Assembly (NCBI GenBank): GCA_964020155.1
Contig: OZ026553.1
Span: forward strand, 2,553,479-2,617,478
Direction of reading: 5' to 3'
Source: Chondrilla cf. caribensis
Taxonomy: Eukaryota; Porifera; Demospongiae; Chondrillida; Chondrillidae
DNA length: 64,000 nucleotides
The notes under the pieces: model-generated
Told to the model about the DNA's origin: nothing
The model's input: only the letters and a program-made list of their open reading frames with translations
The model's database searches: none
Part shown: positions 50,031-60,619 of the stretch, piece by piece
How the letters are laid out: every line of letters starts with the position of its first letter
How positions within the stretch are numbered: position 1 is the stretch's first letter
Position numbers and translations under genes: made by a program

Positions 50031-50034
50031 TACG

Positions 50035-50485
50035 TATTAATTGAAGGAATGACCTCTAACCTGATGACATAAATATGGGTTGTTTACATACTGTAATTTG
50101 ACCTCACAGACATGTTTACATGATATGTAACTTAATTTCACACTCCAGTGAATTTTATGGTTGTTATTGTCAAGTTAACAAAGGCCCATTTATGATGCAT
50201 CTACAAATTGAGGTAAGGATGTGAACCCCACACGTGTATAGATAGATTATGCTGTTCAACTCACAAGCGTGAGGCTCGCTCCACTAACTAGATTTGTAGA
50301 AGCTTCATAACTGTGCCTTTGTTAATCAGGAATAACAACCACAACATTCACTGTAGCATGTAATCAAGTTAGATATCATGTAAACATGTCCATGTGAGGT
50401 CAAATTCACAGTAGGTAAACAACCTCATGCGCTCTGACGTTATATAGGGTTGGAGGTCATTCTTCACTTAGTACACATGCCATAT
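50035..50485. repeat. Foldback element: two arms of about 150 bp
   Basis: 50,047-50,192 and 50,312-50,475 are inverted, diverged copies of each other around a loop of about 120 bp. Matching segments include 'gaatgacctctaacc', 'atttgacctcaca', 'acatgtttacatgatat' and 'gttaacaaaggc' and their complements. Transcribed RNA would fold into a long imperfect hairpin. No coding capacity; likely a foldback MITE. Confidence 0.8.
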
Positions 50486-51610
50486 CCATCTAGTTCGTTC
50501 AATTGTTTGAGGTAAGAATATTGGCAGCTTGTCTCAATATGAGTTCATATAATGCCTAACTATGTACATACTAGGCAAATCATGAATATTGTGAAACTGA
50601 AGTTTTGGTTGTACACCACACACTGACAAATCCACAGCAAACTATAATATTGCATTGAAGAGCTTCATAATTGGTCTCATATAGTGTATTGCTCTTTTTT
50701 CATGTAATTATAGTAGTAAGACTGGTGGGAGTGTGTGTGCTAGTTCTAATTGTACATATATGCTGAAACAGAAGGCTTCCTTTATTTTCTTGTGCTTTTG
50801 TAATCAAAGGGACTGGTAAGGGACAACCACAAGTGAACATTTGGTCTGGGGACTTTGAGGATATATAACAAATAACATTTTAAATCATCTTAGCGTAATG
50901 TGGTCAGCCAGATTTGGTGTGTAATTCATTATTTTGTAATTGTGATGGACTAGTGTACTAGATACTCCATAGTTAATTCTGTTGTTGTGTATTGCTGTAT
51001 AGTGCTACATAGGACCAATGTTATGTCCTAGCACCTTCAGGTGTGGTGCACTCAAATAATTATTGATTGATTGATTGATATAACAAGCACACATGTAGTG
51101 AGTAAGGATTAGGAGCAGCATATATGGTACATATAATTAGCAGCTTTCAGTGCAGTCTGGATGCATGGGCTGACAATTAACAGTCAATATCAAGGATGTT
51201 ACAGTATAATAATAGTGTATAATCCAATGTACCAAACTGAGACTGTGATTATAGATTATAATACAACAGAGCAGGCACTGTAATTCCGAGATATTTGTGT
51301 ATTTCTTCAATTGATCATTATTTCCTGCTATCATGTACATGACATTGGCATATAATCGTCAAAACGATTATTGCAGGAGCATTGATGATGAGTATTGTCC
51401 TCCATTTATCTGTTGTACATGCATTTTAATAAGGGTACATGGGAAACATTTCCTTAATTTGTATCAATAAGTAGAATTCAATGTACGTACATATGTAGTA
51501 AGTAAATAAATTTACAGCTCAGAGTTCCTGTTAAGGTAGAAAATTTCTAGTCTAGCAATTATGAAATTAACAATAATGATTTATAGTAATAAAACCACTC
51601 TGTTTATTTA
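50486..51610. other. Non-coding, downstream of the decarboxylase gene
   Basis: No gene recognised. The 3' UTR and poly(A) site of the minus-strand histidine decarboxylase gene should lie just below 51,612. Confidence 0.4.
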
Positions 51611-51611
51611 T

Positions 51612-52827
51612 CTACTTTTTTCTAGGATCTGGAGCATAAACCTCCACTTTCCATTCATCAAGGCTCATTTTCACAAGCCGCTGAGCAGGTGTTTCAGTTG
51701 GGGTTGCAGAAGGATATGCATCGCCGGCGAGGAGTACGTAGGGGGCATAGGCAATAGCGGTGCCATATTCACCAGCCTGACAGTAGAGATATTTATAACC
51801 GATGAAAATTTCTCTGTAGGTAACCTGCTGATTGACTCCACAAGCCAGGCAGCTGACTACAACTTGATCACGCTTCTTTCTCATAAATGTATCCATCCAT
51901 TCATCATTTTGAGTTGACATCGCAGCAAATCCGCAATCTTCGACAAACAAGCTTGAATCGTTAGTCCTGTCTTCTGCTATGCAGAGAGCTATGTATGACC
52001 AGACGTATCCAGCCCTTGGAATGTTATTCTCATCGAGTAAGGAGTTGGCAGATTTTGCTGCAGAGGCAACATGACAACCAGGCATAGGTGGGAACTTTTG
52101 CTTTCGATTGTCAACCGTACCATACAATTCCTGGGTGGCATCAAGGAGTGGGTAAATTTCGTAAACTGGAACATCTTTGGCGAGCTTTATCTTTCCAGTA
52201 GGTAAATCAATTTCCTTCATATCATAAATTTTGGCAGATCTCAGGCCATCCGCTTTGGCATAGTCATACCCCCACACTCCGCTGCCTGGTCCACTGAAGG
52301 AAGACACAGAAATGGCATTGATTTGTCCAATGTAGGCACCATTCTTTTGAGCTCGGTCGTAGGCTACTATGCCTGGCAAGACTTCATCATTTATAGGAAC
52401 GTCTCCAATTTTAACCTTTCCACACTCCAATTTGGTGGTGGTCAGGTAATAGCCCTGGGTATCTATGTTCTGATAGCCGATACAGTATCGCTTTTGATTG
52501 GACTTGAAGTGTTCAGCAGGTACAACTGGATCATAAGCTGGATACAACAGAAGAAAACAAAAGTAATATGATCATTAGTAACTGTTAGAAAGAAGCTGAT
52601 TTTATTTACATACGTATAATGTGGATGTAATAACCTAAACTTCAGGAAAATAATGAGCCGAAAATGACCGAGTTTTATCCTTGGTCAGTATAATCATAGA
52701 TAATAGAAGTTCTATTATCTATGGTATAATGGTGTTATAATTGTGTACACATTCTGTAACACACAATGTAGTCAAGACTGATAATTTTTGGCTAGTAATG
52801 GAAATTTTGTGAATATTACTCACCCAT
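51612..52827 (-). CDS. Pyruvoyl-dependent histidine decarboxylase proenzyme
   Basis: Minus-strand gene of two exons. The start codon ATG (52827-52825) plus one G (52824) is followed by a 286-bp intron (donor GTGAGT at 52823, acceptor 'tgtatccag' ending 52538). Exon 2 runs 52537-51612. The product is 309 residues, against about 310 for the Lactobacillus 30a enzyme. That enzyme converts histidine to histamine and CO2, using a pyruvoyl group made by self-cleavage between two serines. Here GIVAYDRAQ (57-65), YIGQIN (70-75) and SVSSFSG (78-84) match the family, placing the Ser80-Ser81 cut one residue before the bacterial 81-82. FVEDCG (199-204) carries the equivalent of catalytic Glu197. Tyr61-Asp62 match the substrate-pocket pair; the bacterial Glu66 is Gln65. 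There is no signal peptide, so it should be cytosolic. Animals normally use an unrelated PLP enzyme for this reaction. Confidence 0.92.
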
Positions 52828-52906
52828 TGTCTTTTCACGCACAAATCCTCGAATATTCGATGCACGGGTAAACAGCTGCACTTGACTAGTGATGCTTATA
52901 CGTAAG

Positions 52907-52914
52907 TTTTTATA
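52907..52914 (-). promoter_or_regulatory. TATA-like box of the histidine decarboxylase gene
   Basis: Minus-strand TATAAAAA, 80 bp before the start codon. A start site about 30 bp downstream would leave a 5' UTR of about 50 bases, which would contain the perfect palindrome TCGAATATTCGA (about 52,849-52,861). Inferred from position and sequence only. Confidence 0.45.
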
Positions 52915-53007
52915 CGGTACTAGGATCGAGTCCAAATTATTATTCTGATGTCATGATATTGCATAACCAATAACAACAGGGTCACCAATCTCGCGCCTTT
53001 TGAGCCC

Positions 53008-53085
53008 ATGGTATGGTGGCCGAGAGGTTAAGGTGGCCAAGAAGGTACAATACATTGAATCGGACGGTTCAAAAATCACGAGATC
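53008..53085 (+). pseudogene. tRNA(Leu/Ser)-like remnant upstream of the decarboxylase gene
   Basis: 'tggccgagaggttaaggtg' (about 53,016) is a good class-II tRNA A-box. 'cggttcaaaaatc' (about 53,065) is a weak B-box. No cloverleaf with paired acceptor stem could be drawn by eye, so it is a decayed tRNA gene or the head of a SINE. Confidence 0.35.
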
Positions 53086-53089
53086 GATA

Positions 53090-53430
53090 AACTAGTCGGC
53101 ACGGACCGAAGGTATCCATTTCGGACCAAGCAAAATCAATCCCGAGCATACGCACTCTCTACAAGATCGGTACGACTAGGCAGTCTGCATCTATCATATA
53201 TCACGGCGCGAAGCTACGTATACTTTCAAAATCGTCGTCTATACCTACCTATCCCGTCGAGCTGGTACAGACTGGGTCCACATACGCTGAGCAAAATGCT
53301 CGTCGTTTTTTCTTCTTTGTGCCATTTTTTTATACAAACGGCACCAACGTTTATACATGGATCTACTAGATAACACTGTAAATCACAGCGAAAACGGTAA
53401 GGAAATCCCACTGCGCGATTCACAAATGAT
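53090..53430. other. Non-coding
   Basis: No gene recognised between the tRNA-like remnant and the MITE at 53,431. Confidence 0.4.
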
Positions 53431-54245
53431 TAAGGTAACGCGGGGTAATTCCGGTCACGGTTTATTTCCGGTCATTTGAAAGAAGTCAGCTCGCTACTCC
53501 AAAATACTAAGCATTCGAGTTAAACGTCAACGCTGTGCTGGTAGTGTTAACACTTAGCTACAACATACGTTACAGCGAAGTTAATTGCTTCTTTCTCGTG
53601 CTCCAGTCGGCCATCTCCTTTAAAAGCGGTAAGTGATGAAGCGTCGCGGCTACTTGACAAAACTTCAAACTTTTCCTTCGTACTATCGAAAGAAGAGCAT
53701 CCGTTGAGATGAAACTGTGTAGAGTTAAAGTATAATCCTCGAGGAGACTTCGTAGCACTTTTGAGGTAGATTCTCGCCCGATTGGTATGGTGAGAACAAC
53801 CTCTAGGTACATCCTTACACAAAGCGCTGCGTAAGCGGCGACGAAAATTAATGTAATAAATTAAAAGATCTATTATTTTGAAACAAGTGAGAACACGCGT
53901 ATCATAAAATACATCCGAATAAGAGAAAGCAGTACAGGAAGAAATGTCTCTTATGCAAATCTGCGTCTCTACGGCCAACGTAGATCCGAATTTCAACCAC
54001 ATTCAGCCATTGACCAGAAGTACCCCGTTAACTGCAAATTCCGGGATTTTACAGTGGTATTTTAAAAAGTTTATTTTCTCATACAAGCGAGCGGCTGATC
54101 CGAGCTATTCTTCTCTGCGAATGAGTATATATGCGGTAGCGTCAATGGCTATCGTTAACTTGCTTTTCGTTTACTAGTGCAAGAGCTATTCTCGAGCGAA
54201 ATCGTTGAATTCGAAAAGTGACCGGAAATACCCCGTTCTACCTTA
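53431..54245. mobile_element. MITE with terminal inverted repeats, about 815 bp
   Basis: Left end 'taaggtaacgcggggtaatt' and right end (complement 'taaggtagaacggggtattt') continue into 'ccggtcac' in both arms, giving terminal inverted repeats of about 30 bp. The interior has no convincing transposase; a minus-strand open frame at 53,547-54,002 has no recognised domain. Confidence 0.75.
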
Positions 54246-54249
54246 TGCG

Positions 54250-54598
54250 TATACGTATACGCGTTAGATTTCTCGTGATTCAACAGGTGATGGCGCTTTT
54301 TGTAATCACAGGTAGAATCTTCAGAGGATTACTCAGAATTTGTTAAAATAATGTATATATCAAAGGCTAAATGTGGTTTCTATACTTTTTGGATCTCCTT
54401 TATACAGGTGAGTGTAATTTGTTTCTATCTTATGATTCAGAAGAATATTCCATAAATCTGACATTGTGGTGTATAGATAGTATTCAAGCGGTACGCTTAT
54501 GTTCTTAGCAAGTTATAGATGTATATTTATTTTATTCATGAAGATCTAACTTAACCTTTTAATATTAAGTCAAAGATAATAATGTAATATCGAATGTG
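54250..54598. other. Non-coding, AT-rich
   Basis: No gene seen. Confidence 0.4.
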
Positions 54599-56178
54599 TT
54601 AATGTGAAATCATGCAAACAAAATAAACTGAGTTTGTAGCTGTGGGGCTGATAAGAGTACAACGTGATATAATTCTACATGGACTGATAATATGATCTGT
54701 ATTATAAAAATTGTGTCTGACCATAAATGCTCCACTGATTGGATCCTTGTACGGGTGCTTTGGTTTGTACCAGTCTACATAGCATAATGGTAAAGTCCTT
54801 AGTACTTCCTCTCCTTGGTCTTTGATAATAATGTTGACTTCCATGAAGAAGTGGAATCTACCAAAATAGTTCATGGGGCTATAATCTTCTGATGCAAAAA
54901 TACATTCCACAATAGATGATCTATCTGTTCTACTCAAGTCTGAAGATATCATTAACCTGTTGAACTTACGTTACATCTTCCATGCTTGTTTATGCTAGCA
55001 CTCACATAAATAAGACTATTGCCGTAGATATTCTCTAAATGTTCGGATACCAATTTATGAAGATCAGACTCCATAAATACTGATTTCCGTGTCGGACTGT
55101 GGAAGATGCATGGTATTGCCTCAATTTTCTTTGAGCAGCATCCATCAATGGCTAACTGACCCTCAAATAGTGTATTCCCGTGATTGAAGAGGATGTCTAG
55201 GGCCTATGTGTTCGTATCTGTATAATATATCTACAATACGTACATGTGTTTTTAGTGCAACTGTATGAATGCTATACATACCTTGGCATATATGCGGTTC
55301 ATCTAAATCATCTTCAATTACAATACTTCTTATGGCATCAGGAATCACATGATCATTATCGAGGCTGATTTTGAGGTTGAACTGTTGGCTGTCCTGGTGC
55401 TCAAATTTTTGCATAATCTGCCCTTCAATATTATGTCTGTTGGTATGCCTGTTAAACTATAAATATGATGGTAATTCTGATAAGTTATGCATTTATACAA
55501 TACTAGTACTGTACTTTTCACCTTGTAGAAAACCGTTCATACGTTCATATGCAGAGCACCAAAAGCCGTGTATTGGTCCAAATTGCAGCATGACATCAGG
55601 AAGGTGTAACATCATGTGGTGGTTGATGGTAACCTCCCACAATCTGTACGCTGCCTCGAATAGATGATGGTGTTTTTCTATCATGAAATGGAGTCTTCAT
55701 ACTTCATCAACAGTGATGTTTTTGCTGCAGGCATTGACCACAATGTCACTTAACAAACAGATGGACCTACATTATTGAAAGGAACTTCAAGGAGGTACAG
55801 TTGAATAACTCTGATCACATACACATTAGAATTTGCATACGTACTTGTATTGATCTGGTGGAATGAGGTTCCAGAAACTTGCTTTGGCATAGGTTATTGC
55901 GAAATTCTTCAACTGTTGGCAGGTCATGTTCCCGGAATGTATGTAGTTACAAATGTCAATGGCGTATTATAAATATATGCATAATATGACACACCTATTG
56001 TTTTCTTAACAATTGCATTACCAGGAAGTCTGCCAACATCGTATGGCATCCTCGCACTATTTATTTGTCGTTGAACTTCCAATATGTTAGCCGGGTTAAT
56101 ATTGTTGAGAATAAGCTCCACTTCGTGTCTTCCTGTTGAAATCGTAAGATTTGAACAAGGCATGCAATAATTGTACAT
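54599..56178 (-). pseudogene. EnSpm/CACTA-type transposase relic (DUF4218-like region)
   Basis: Minus-strand coding pieces in order: about 56,178-55,980 (INSARMPYDVGRLPGNAI), about 55,920-55,850 (LKNFAITYAKASFWNLIPPD), about 55,765-55,493 (MLQFGPIHGFWCSAYERMNG), about 55,414-55,280, about 55,140-54,970, and about 54,952-54,640 (ISSDLSRTDRSSIVEC, VDWYKPKHPYKDPISG). This layout matches the region after the catalytic core in CACTA-like transposases. A TGA interrupts the frame at about 55,707 and a frameshift lies near 54,965. The catalytic half is missing, replaced upstream by the duplicated block. Confidence 0.6.
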
Positions 56179-56289
56179 TATTGCATTGTAAAATGTATAC
56201 GATGTACCTACCAGAGAAAATAAAGTGCATTAGGTCCAAACATTTTTGTCTGATGCTCAAAGATGGTGAAATACATTATTTTAATTGTT

Positions 56290-58230
56290 ACTATATATAA
56301 ATTAAATGTGTACTGTACACCACAGGTGTTTCTATTTCCTCGTAATAATATTATTCTATTATGATATTCCGATTTGTTATCCATACAGGTACCACCTACA
56401 TACATTAGTAGAATACCTGCTGAAAGTCTAATTTCACCTTTTTCATGGAGCATAATATACATTGGGTCATAATATTATTATTATTATATCTGAAACTTAT
56501 ATTAAAAGGACTGTGTGATCTTTACAAAGCATGACCTAATGCTTTGTCTGCATACATATATACATGTCTATAAATCTTTTGATGTGAACATGAACCATAA
56601 ACACAGCAATAATTCTATACTTACTATTATACGCAGTGTTGATATTTGCTTTCTAATGTAGTATATGCTCTGAAGTATTATTATGATCATTATCATAATC
56701 ATAAATAATGAATTCTGATTGAGTTGCCACAAAGTCCCCAGTACCAATGTAATGTACAAGTACTAACGAACATCCAGTTAATCCGCCAAAATTATTAATT
56801 ACACCATATTTTAGTAGCTAATTGCGATGGATTAACGAGACCTTATTGTATATACAGGGGAAATACTACTGGAATGTACTTGTATACTATATTACAACAA
56901 ATTTAATGTTATTAGTTCTCTATAATATCTTTATTATATCGTATATACAATGTTATGCATGCTATGCAGTAATAACCCAATAGATGCTTGATCATGCTTA
57001 TGTACGTATGCACTTGAATATAATATGTAGTATAGATGTATTTACCAATTACAAAAGTAAGGAATATGTAGTATCTAGATAATCTATATAATATTATATA
57101 ATATCAAAAAATCTAAATAACAAATAACATACATAATAATAACAAATTAAAATTCAATTAATATTGCATTCCATTAAACAGAATATTCCTTTAGGTAGTA
57201 TTCAAGTAAATGAGGACCACTGTAAATATTAGTACTAGTTGAACTTACAAAGTTGCACACCTCCCCTGCACAGTTTGTTTATTTAACACAGTTTGGTACA
57301 CTAAGACGTTGCAGTTTTAGCTGTAATCCATCCCCCATATTTGGCAAATTGAGTAAAGTTAATAAGTAATACATGATTAATTACAGGCATATGATGATAT
57401 GAATATCACATGCTACAAGTACCAGCTACAGAGTTCCACATGTTCATTCATCCATTGAGTTCTTTGTGGGAACAACTGTGACAGTCTCATTTGATGAATT
57501 GATCTGAAATGTATGGAAAAGAAGTCCTCTTGATTCTGTTGGTTCTTGGAGCTATTGCATATCAGGTTCAGGCCTACCTATGTAAGTAGTCAGTATTGTA
57601 TAACTTCATGCAGATGTGCGGTTCTTCTCTCCGATGGTTATAAATTACATATCTGTTGAACAACAAAATTAATGTGAATCAGTTGTGAACTTCTACTATT
57701 TTTAGATGTATGCTACAAGGACAAAAATTGTCGACAATATTCTACAGCCCAGAATCCTTGGTGTTGATTCTGGAAATATGGTTCTGGAAAGGATATTGAA
57801 GGGGGACCATGTGAGATCTGGTGAGAATTGCCTAAGTGCACACAGAGTCGGTTAAAATCATGAATCTCATTCAATCTTAATTTTTTTTCTATGTAGTTAA
57901 TGGGAGCAGAATAACCGAATTCCTGGAACTAAGAATTCTGTTATGCAGATTAACTGCAAGAAGCGTGAACATAGCGTAATAGTACCACATAATCTACGTA
58001 TATCTTAGGAAATATAATATTATCATCCAAAACATGTAGTGCATATTATATATAATATTATAAAATATTATATAATGTATATCTTCATTCATTTTAAATT
58101 TGTAGATGTTAATATTAAGAATGTTAACCATATGCATGCCATAGTAACTATGTCTGCATAGTATATACGTGTGGATGTGTGTGTGTGTGTGTGTGTGTGT
58201 GTTATGGTTCTCTTGGAGCTAAGAATTGTT
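56290..58230. repeat. Segmental duplication, copy 2
   Basis: Counterpart of 47,080-48,740 in the same orientation, slightly longer because of indels (for example an inserted pogo-like fragment near 56,765-56,850). It includes a decayed copy of the secreted-peptide gene and a shorter (GT)n tract. Confidence 0.8.
57509..57767 (+). pseudogene. Decayed copy of the six-cysteine peptide gene
   Basis: Exon 1 (57509-57581) keeps the signal peptide and the donor. Exon 2 starts at 57706 after 'tttttag'. Compared with the copy at 47,981, a 5-base deletion and a nearby 1-base deletion bring in a stop at 57,765-57,767, just after the third cysteine. The predicted product therefore loses half of the cysteine framework. 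It is probably not functional, unless the short form has a role. Confidence 0.75.
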
Positions 58231-58635
58231 TTGTACAGATTAACTGCAAGATGTTCCCGAGACTGGATGACATTGCAATTATTTTTACTACTATGTTGTT
58301 CCCAATCGACAATAATATAACATAGTGTGGTATTAGAAGTGTATGTGGACTGTATTCCTTACTTTTGTGATTGGTAAATGCATCTGATATGAGCACTCTG
58401 GAAAGTTGTTTGTGATGGGTTAAAGCACAGTTACCATAGAAACACATGTACTTATTAACTTTCCACCAATGTTGTGGCAATTATACAACTCACAAGTAAT
58501 CAATTACCATAAAATTACAATTCTAGTTAGAAATGTCCATTATTGATTGCAGCTAATTACAATTACTAATTACCATTACCACAACACTGCTTTGCACAGT
58601 GCAGGTGTATGTGTTGTGTGCATGTGCATTTGTGT
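58231..58635. other. Non-coding
   Basis: No gene recognised between the end of the duplicated block and the RASEF-like pseudogene. Confidence 0.4.
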
Positions 58636-58639
58636 ATAT

Positions 58640-59480
58640 TATGTTTTCATGAAGGTGGCCACTGTTGGTAATATGGTACCATATGAATCCATAGAGCCCA
58701 GAATTACTCTATAGTATATTATAATAAACACACACATGTGTGCACATATTGGATTTGTTTTCCAACTATATATATCGCAGATTTTGTATTATCTTATTAT
58801 GTGAGAGGAAACAATCTCACATACATACCCTCAGCACTCCCAGCAAGTGAGTGCCATAGGTCATTATCGAAGGGTCCTGGTGTGTAATTAGTTTTCTTAC
58901 AGCACTGTACACAGACTGCATAGTACATAAACAACTCTCAATGAATCTGAGTTGTGTGCTTCCTTTGATTACCTTCAAATTTGTATCTAGCTATGCTAGT
59001 GAACACATTTGAAGATAAGCCTAGTTTTGATCTGTATGTTGACACAGTGGACCAAAAATCTCACCCTTGGAAATCATGCAGCCTCAGTTCTATATTGCAC
59101 TCATAATTTCATCATTACTGCACTAACTTTTGTATCTGCATACTTATATCATTAATAACTTATCCGTGTAGGTATTATAGATTGACTGTGGATACACAGC
59201 TGTCTTACATTGGTTATGTAAAGGTTGAGATCATGGTCTTGGACGCACTGCTATAATTAAATCTCAAAATCTAATTAACCTAACAGTGTAAAAATTATTA
59301 AAATGTGAATTACATTCATTATTATTATTGGTCTAAATATTATTAATAGATATTCATTTATTAAATTTAAATAGTGTAGTTATGATAATTATTATGCATT
59401 TTATGTATTATAATTGTTATGAACATCTGAAGCTGATTTTCATAGTGTAACTCCATTAAAATTGTACTACAGTATATATC
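58640..59480 (+). pseudogene. Partial decayed copy of the RASEF 3' region
   Basis: 58,650-58,715 ('ccactgttggtaatatggta', 'gagcccagaattactct') is a diverged copy of RASEF exon 6 (about 41,450-41,510). 58,735-58,860, including 'tcagcactcccagcaagtga', matches the end of intron 10 and exon 11 (about 45,230-45,350). 59,432-59,475 ('ctgattttcatagtgtaact') matches intron 11 (about 45,682). Exons 7-10 are absent, so the duplicate carries an internal deletion and cannot encode a GTPase. Confidence 0.75.
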
Positions 59481-59644
59481 ACCTCATACACAATTGCATA
59501 TTATACTGTATCATAATTTTATCATGATACATTATTATTAATTTTGATTTAGGAGTTTTGCGTTATATATAAACCGAGTGGACTAGGAGTAGTAATGACG
59601 ATAGATGATATAACCCAAAAACATCAACTCGCGTAAACCCACAC

Positions 59645-59830
59645 AGCCCTGTGGTCTCGCCGGTGTGAGACTGCAGTTAGCAGTACCACCGGTGTAGTAT
59701 GAAAGGAGAATTGTGGAGGCTGGTTTCTGTGGTGGCTTTATGGCTCAGTGGTTTATGGCGGCTTTAGTCAGACACCCTGGGTACAAGTTCTTTGGCTACC
59801 AGTTTTTCCCTCTTCTTAAGCTCCTTTCCT
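59645..59830 (+). repeat. tRNA-promoter SINE, copy 2
   Basis: Nearly identical to 24,090-24,300 over the head ('tctcgccggtgtgagactgc') and the A-box-like 'tggctcagtggtttatggc'. The B-box is eroded ('gggtacaagttc'). Confidence 0.7.
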
Positions 59831-59949
59831 TGGCTACGCAGATTGATTTCCAATAGTTTGTTTGTCCATTAGATGTAAACAGAATGATTAAATTAGATGT
59901 AAGCAGAATCAAAGATAATTAAAAACAATTTGTATAAACCCAGATTAAA

Positions 59950-60150
59950 TCCATGCAGTTGTGTGGTCTCACTGGTGCAAGACTGCAGTTTGAAGTACCA
60001 CCTGTGAGTATGGACGGAAAATATGGGGGATTAGGCTGGTTGCTGATGTGACTTTGTGGCTCAGTGATTATGGCAGCTTCAGCCAGACACCCAAGTTCCT
60101 TGACAGCCTGTTGTTCCCTTTTCTCCTATCTTCTCTATGTAGGTTGACTT
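59950..60150 (+). repeat. tRNA-promoter SINE, copy 3 (diverged)
   Basis: An older copy of the same family: 'tctcactggtgcaagactgc' in the head and 'tggctcagtgattatggca' at the A-box. The B-box is lost. Confidence 0.6.
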
Positions 60151-60619
60151 CCAAAAATTGCAATCATATACATACATGTATGGTGTCCACACCAGAAGCA
60201 TAGGCAGGCAGGGTACCAAATTGTAAGTGTAAGCCTCACTTACGTCCACTCTATGCAGTAATAGAATTGTGTGTGGACATATAATATATGGAGTATCGAT
60301 TGTGTGTGGACATGGGATAGGGTTACATGTGGACAAGAGATATATTATTATTATTAAAATGATTGTGGGCATATTACATAGAAGTGGTGTGTTGACACGT
60401 GTATATCAGGCTATGCGGATGCTATGATAAATGTCATATATTATCATACCAACATGTACTTTCATTCACTATAGATCAGAAAATTACATAACTGGCATGG
60501 AATAGATGTTCTTCGGTAGCCAAATTAACATCTAAATATACTAAAATTTAACAATAATACAATATATAAAGTTTAAGTATTTTTCTCTATAAAATTTGTG
60601 TGCATAAGAAATGCTTCTG

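Noticed and set aside
51561..51917. Plus-strand open frame of 118 codons
   Set aside because: Lies antisense to the 3' end of the histidine decarboxylase exon and has no recognisable domain.
52538..52547. Start of the decarboxylase at the TTG near 52547
   Set aside because: There is no ATG there. The sequence is a pyrimidine-rich splice acceptor, and an ATG-G exon with a consensus donor joins it in phase and gives the family's normal length.
51612..52827. Bacterial contamination as the source of the decarboxylase gene
   Set aside because: It has an intron with GT-AG borders and a eukaryotic TATA-like element, and it lies between host duplications and transposons on one continuous sequence. 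Only reads can settle this fully.
53547..54002. Minus-strand open frame of 151 codons as a gene
   Set aside because: It lies wholly inside a MITE bounded by terminal inverted repeats and resembles no protein that I know.
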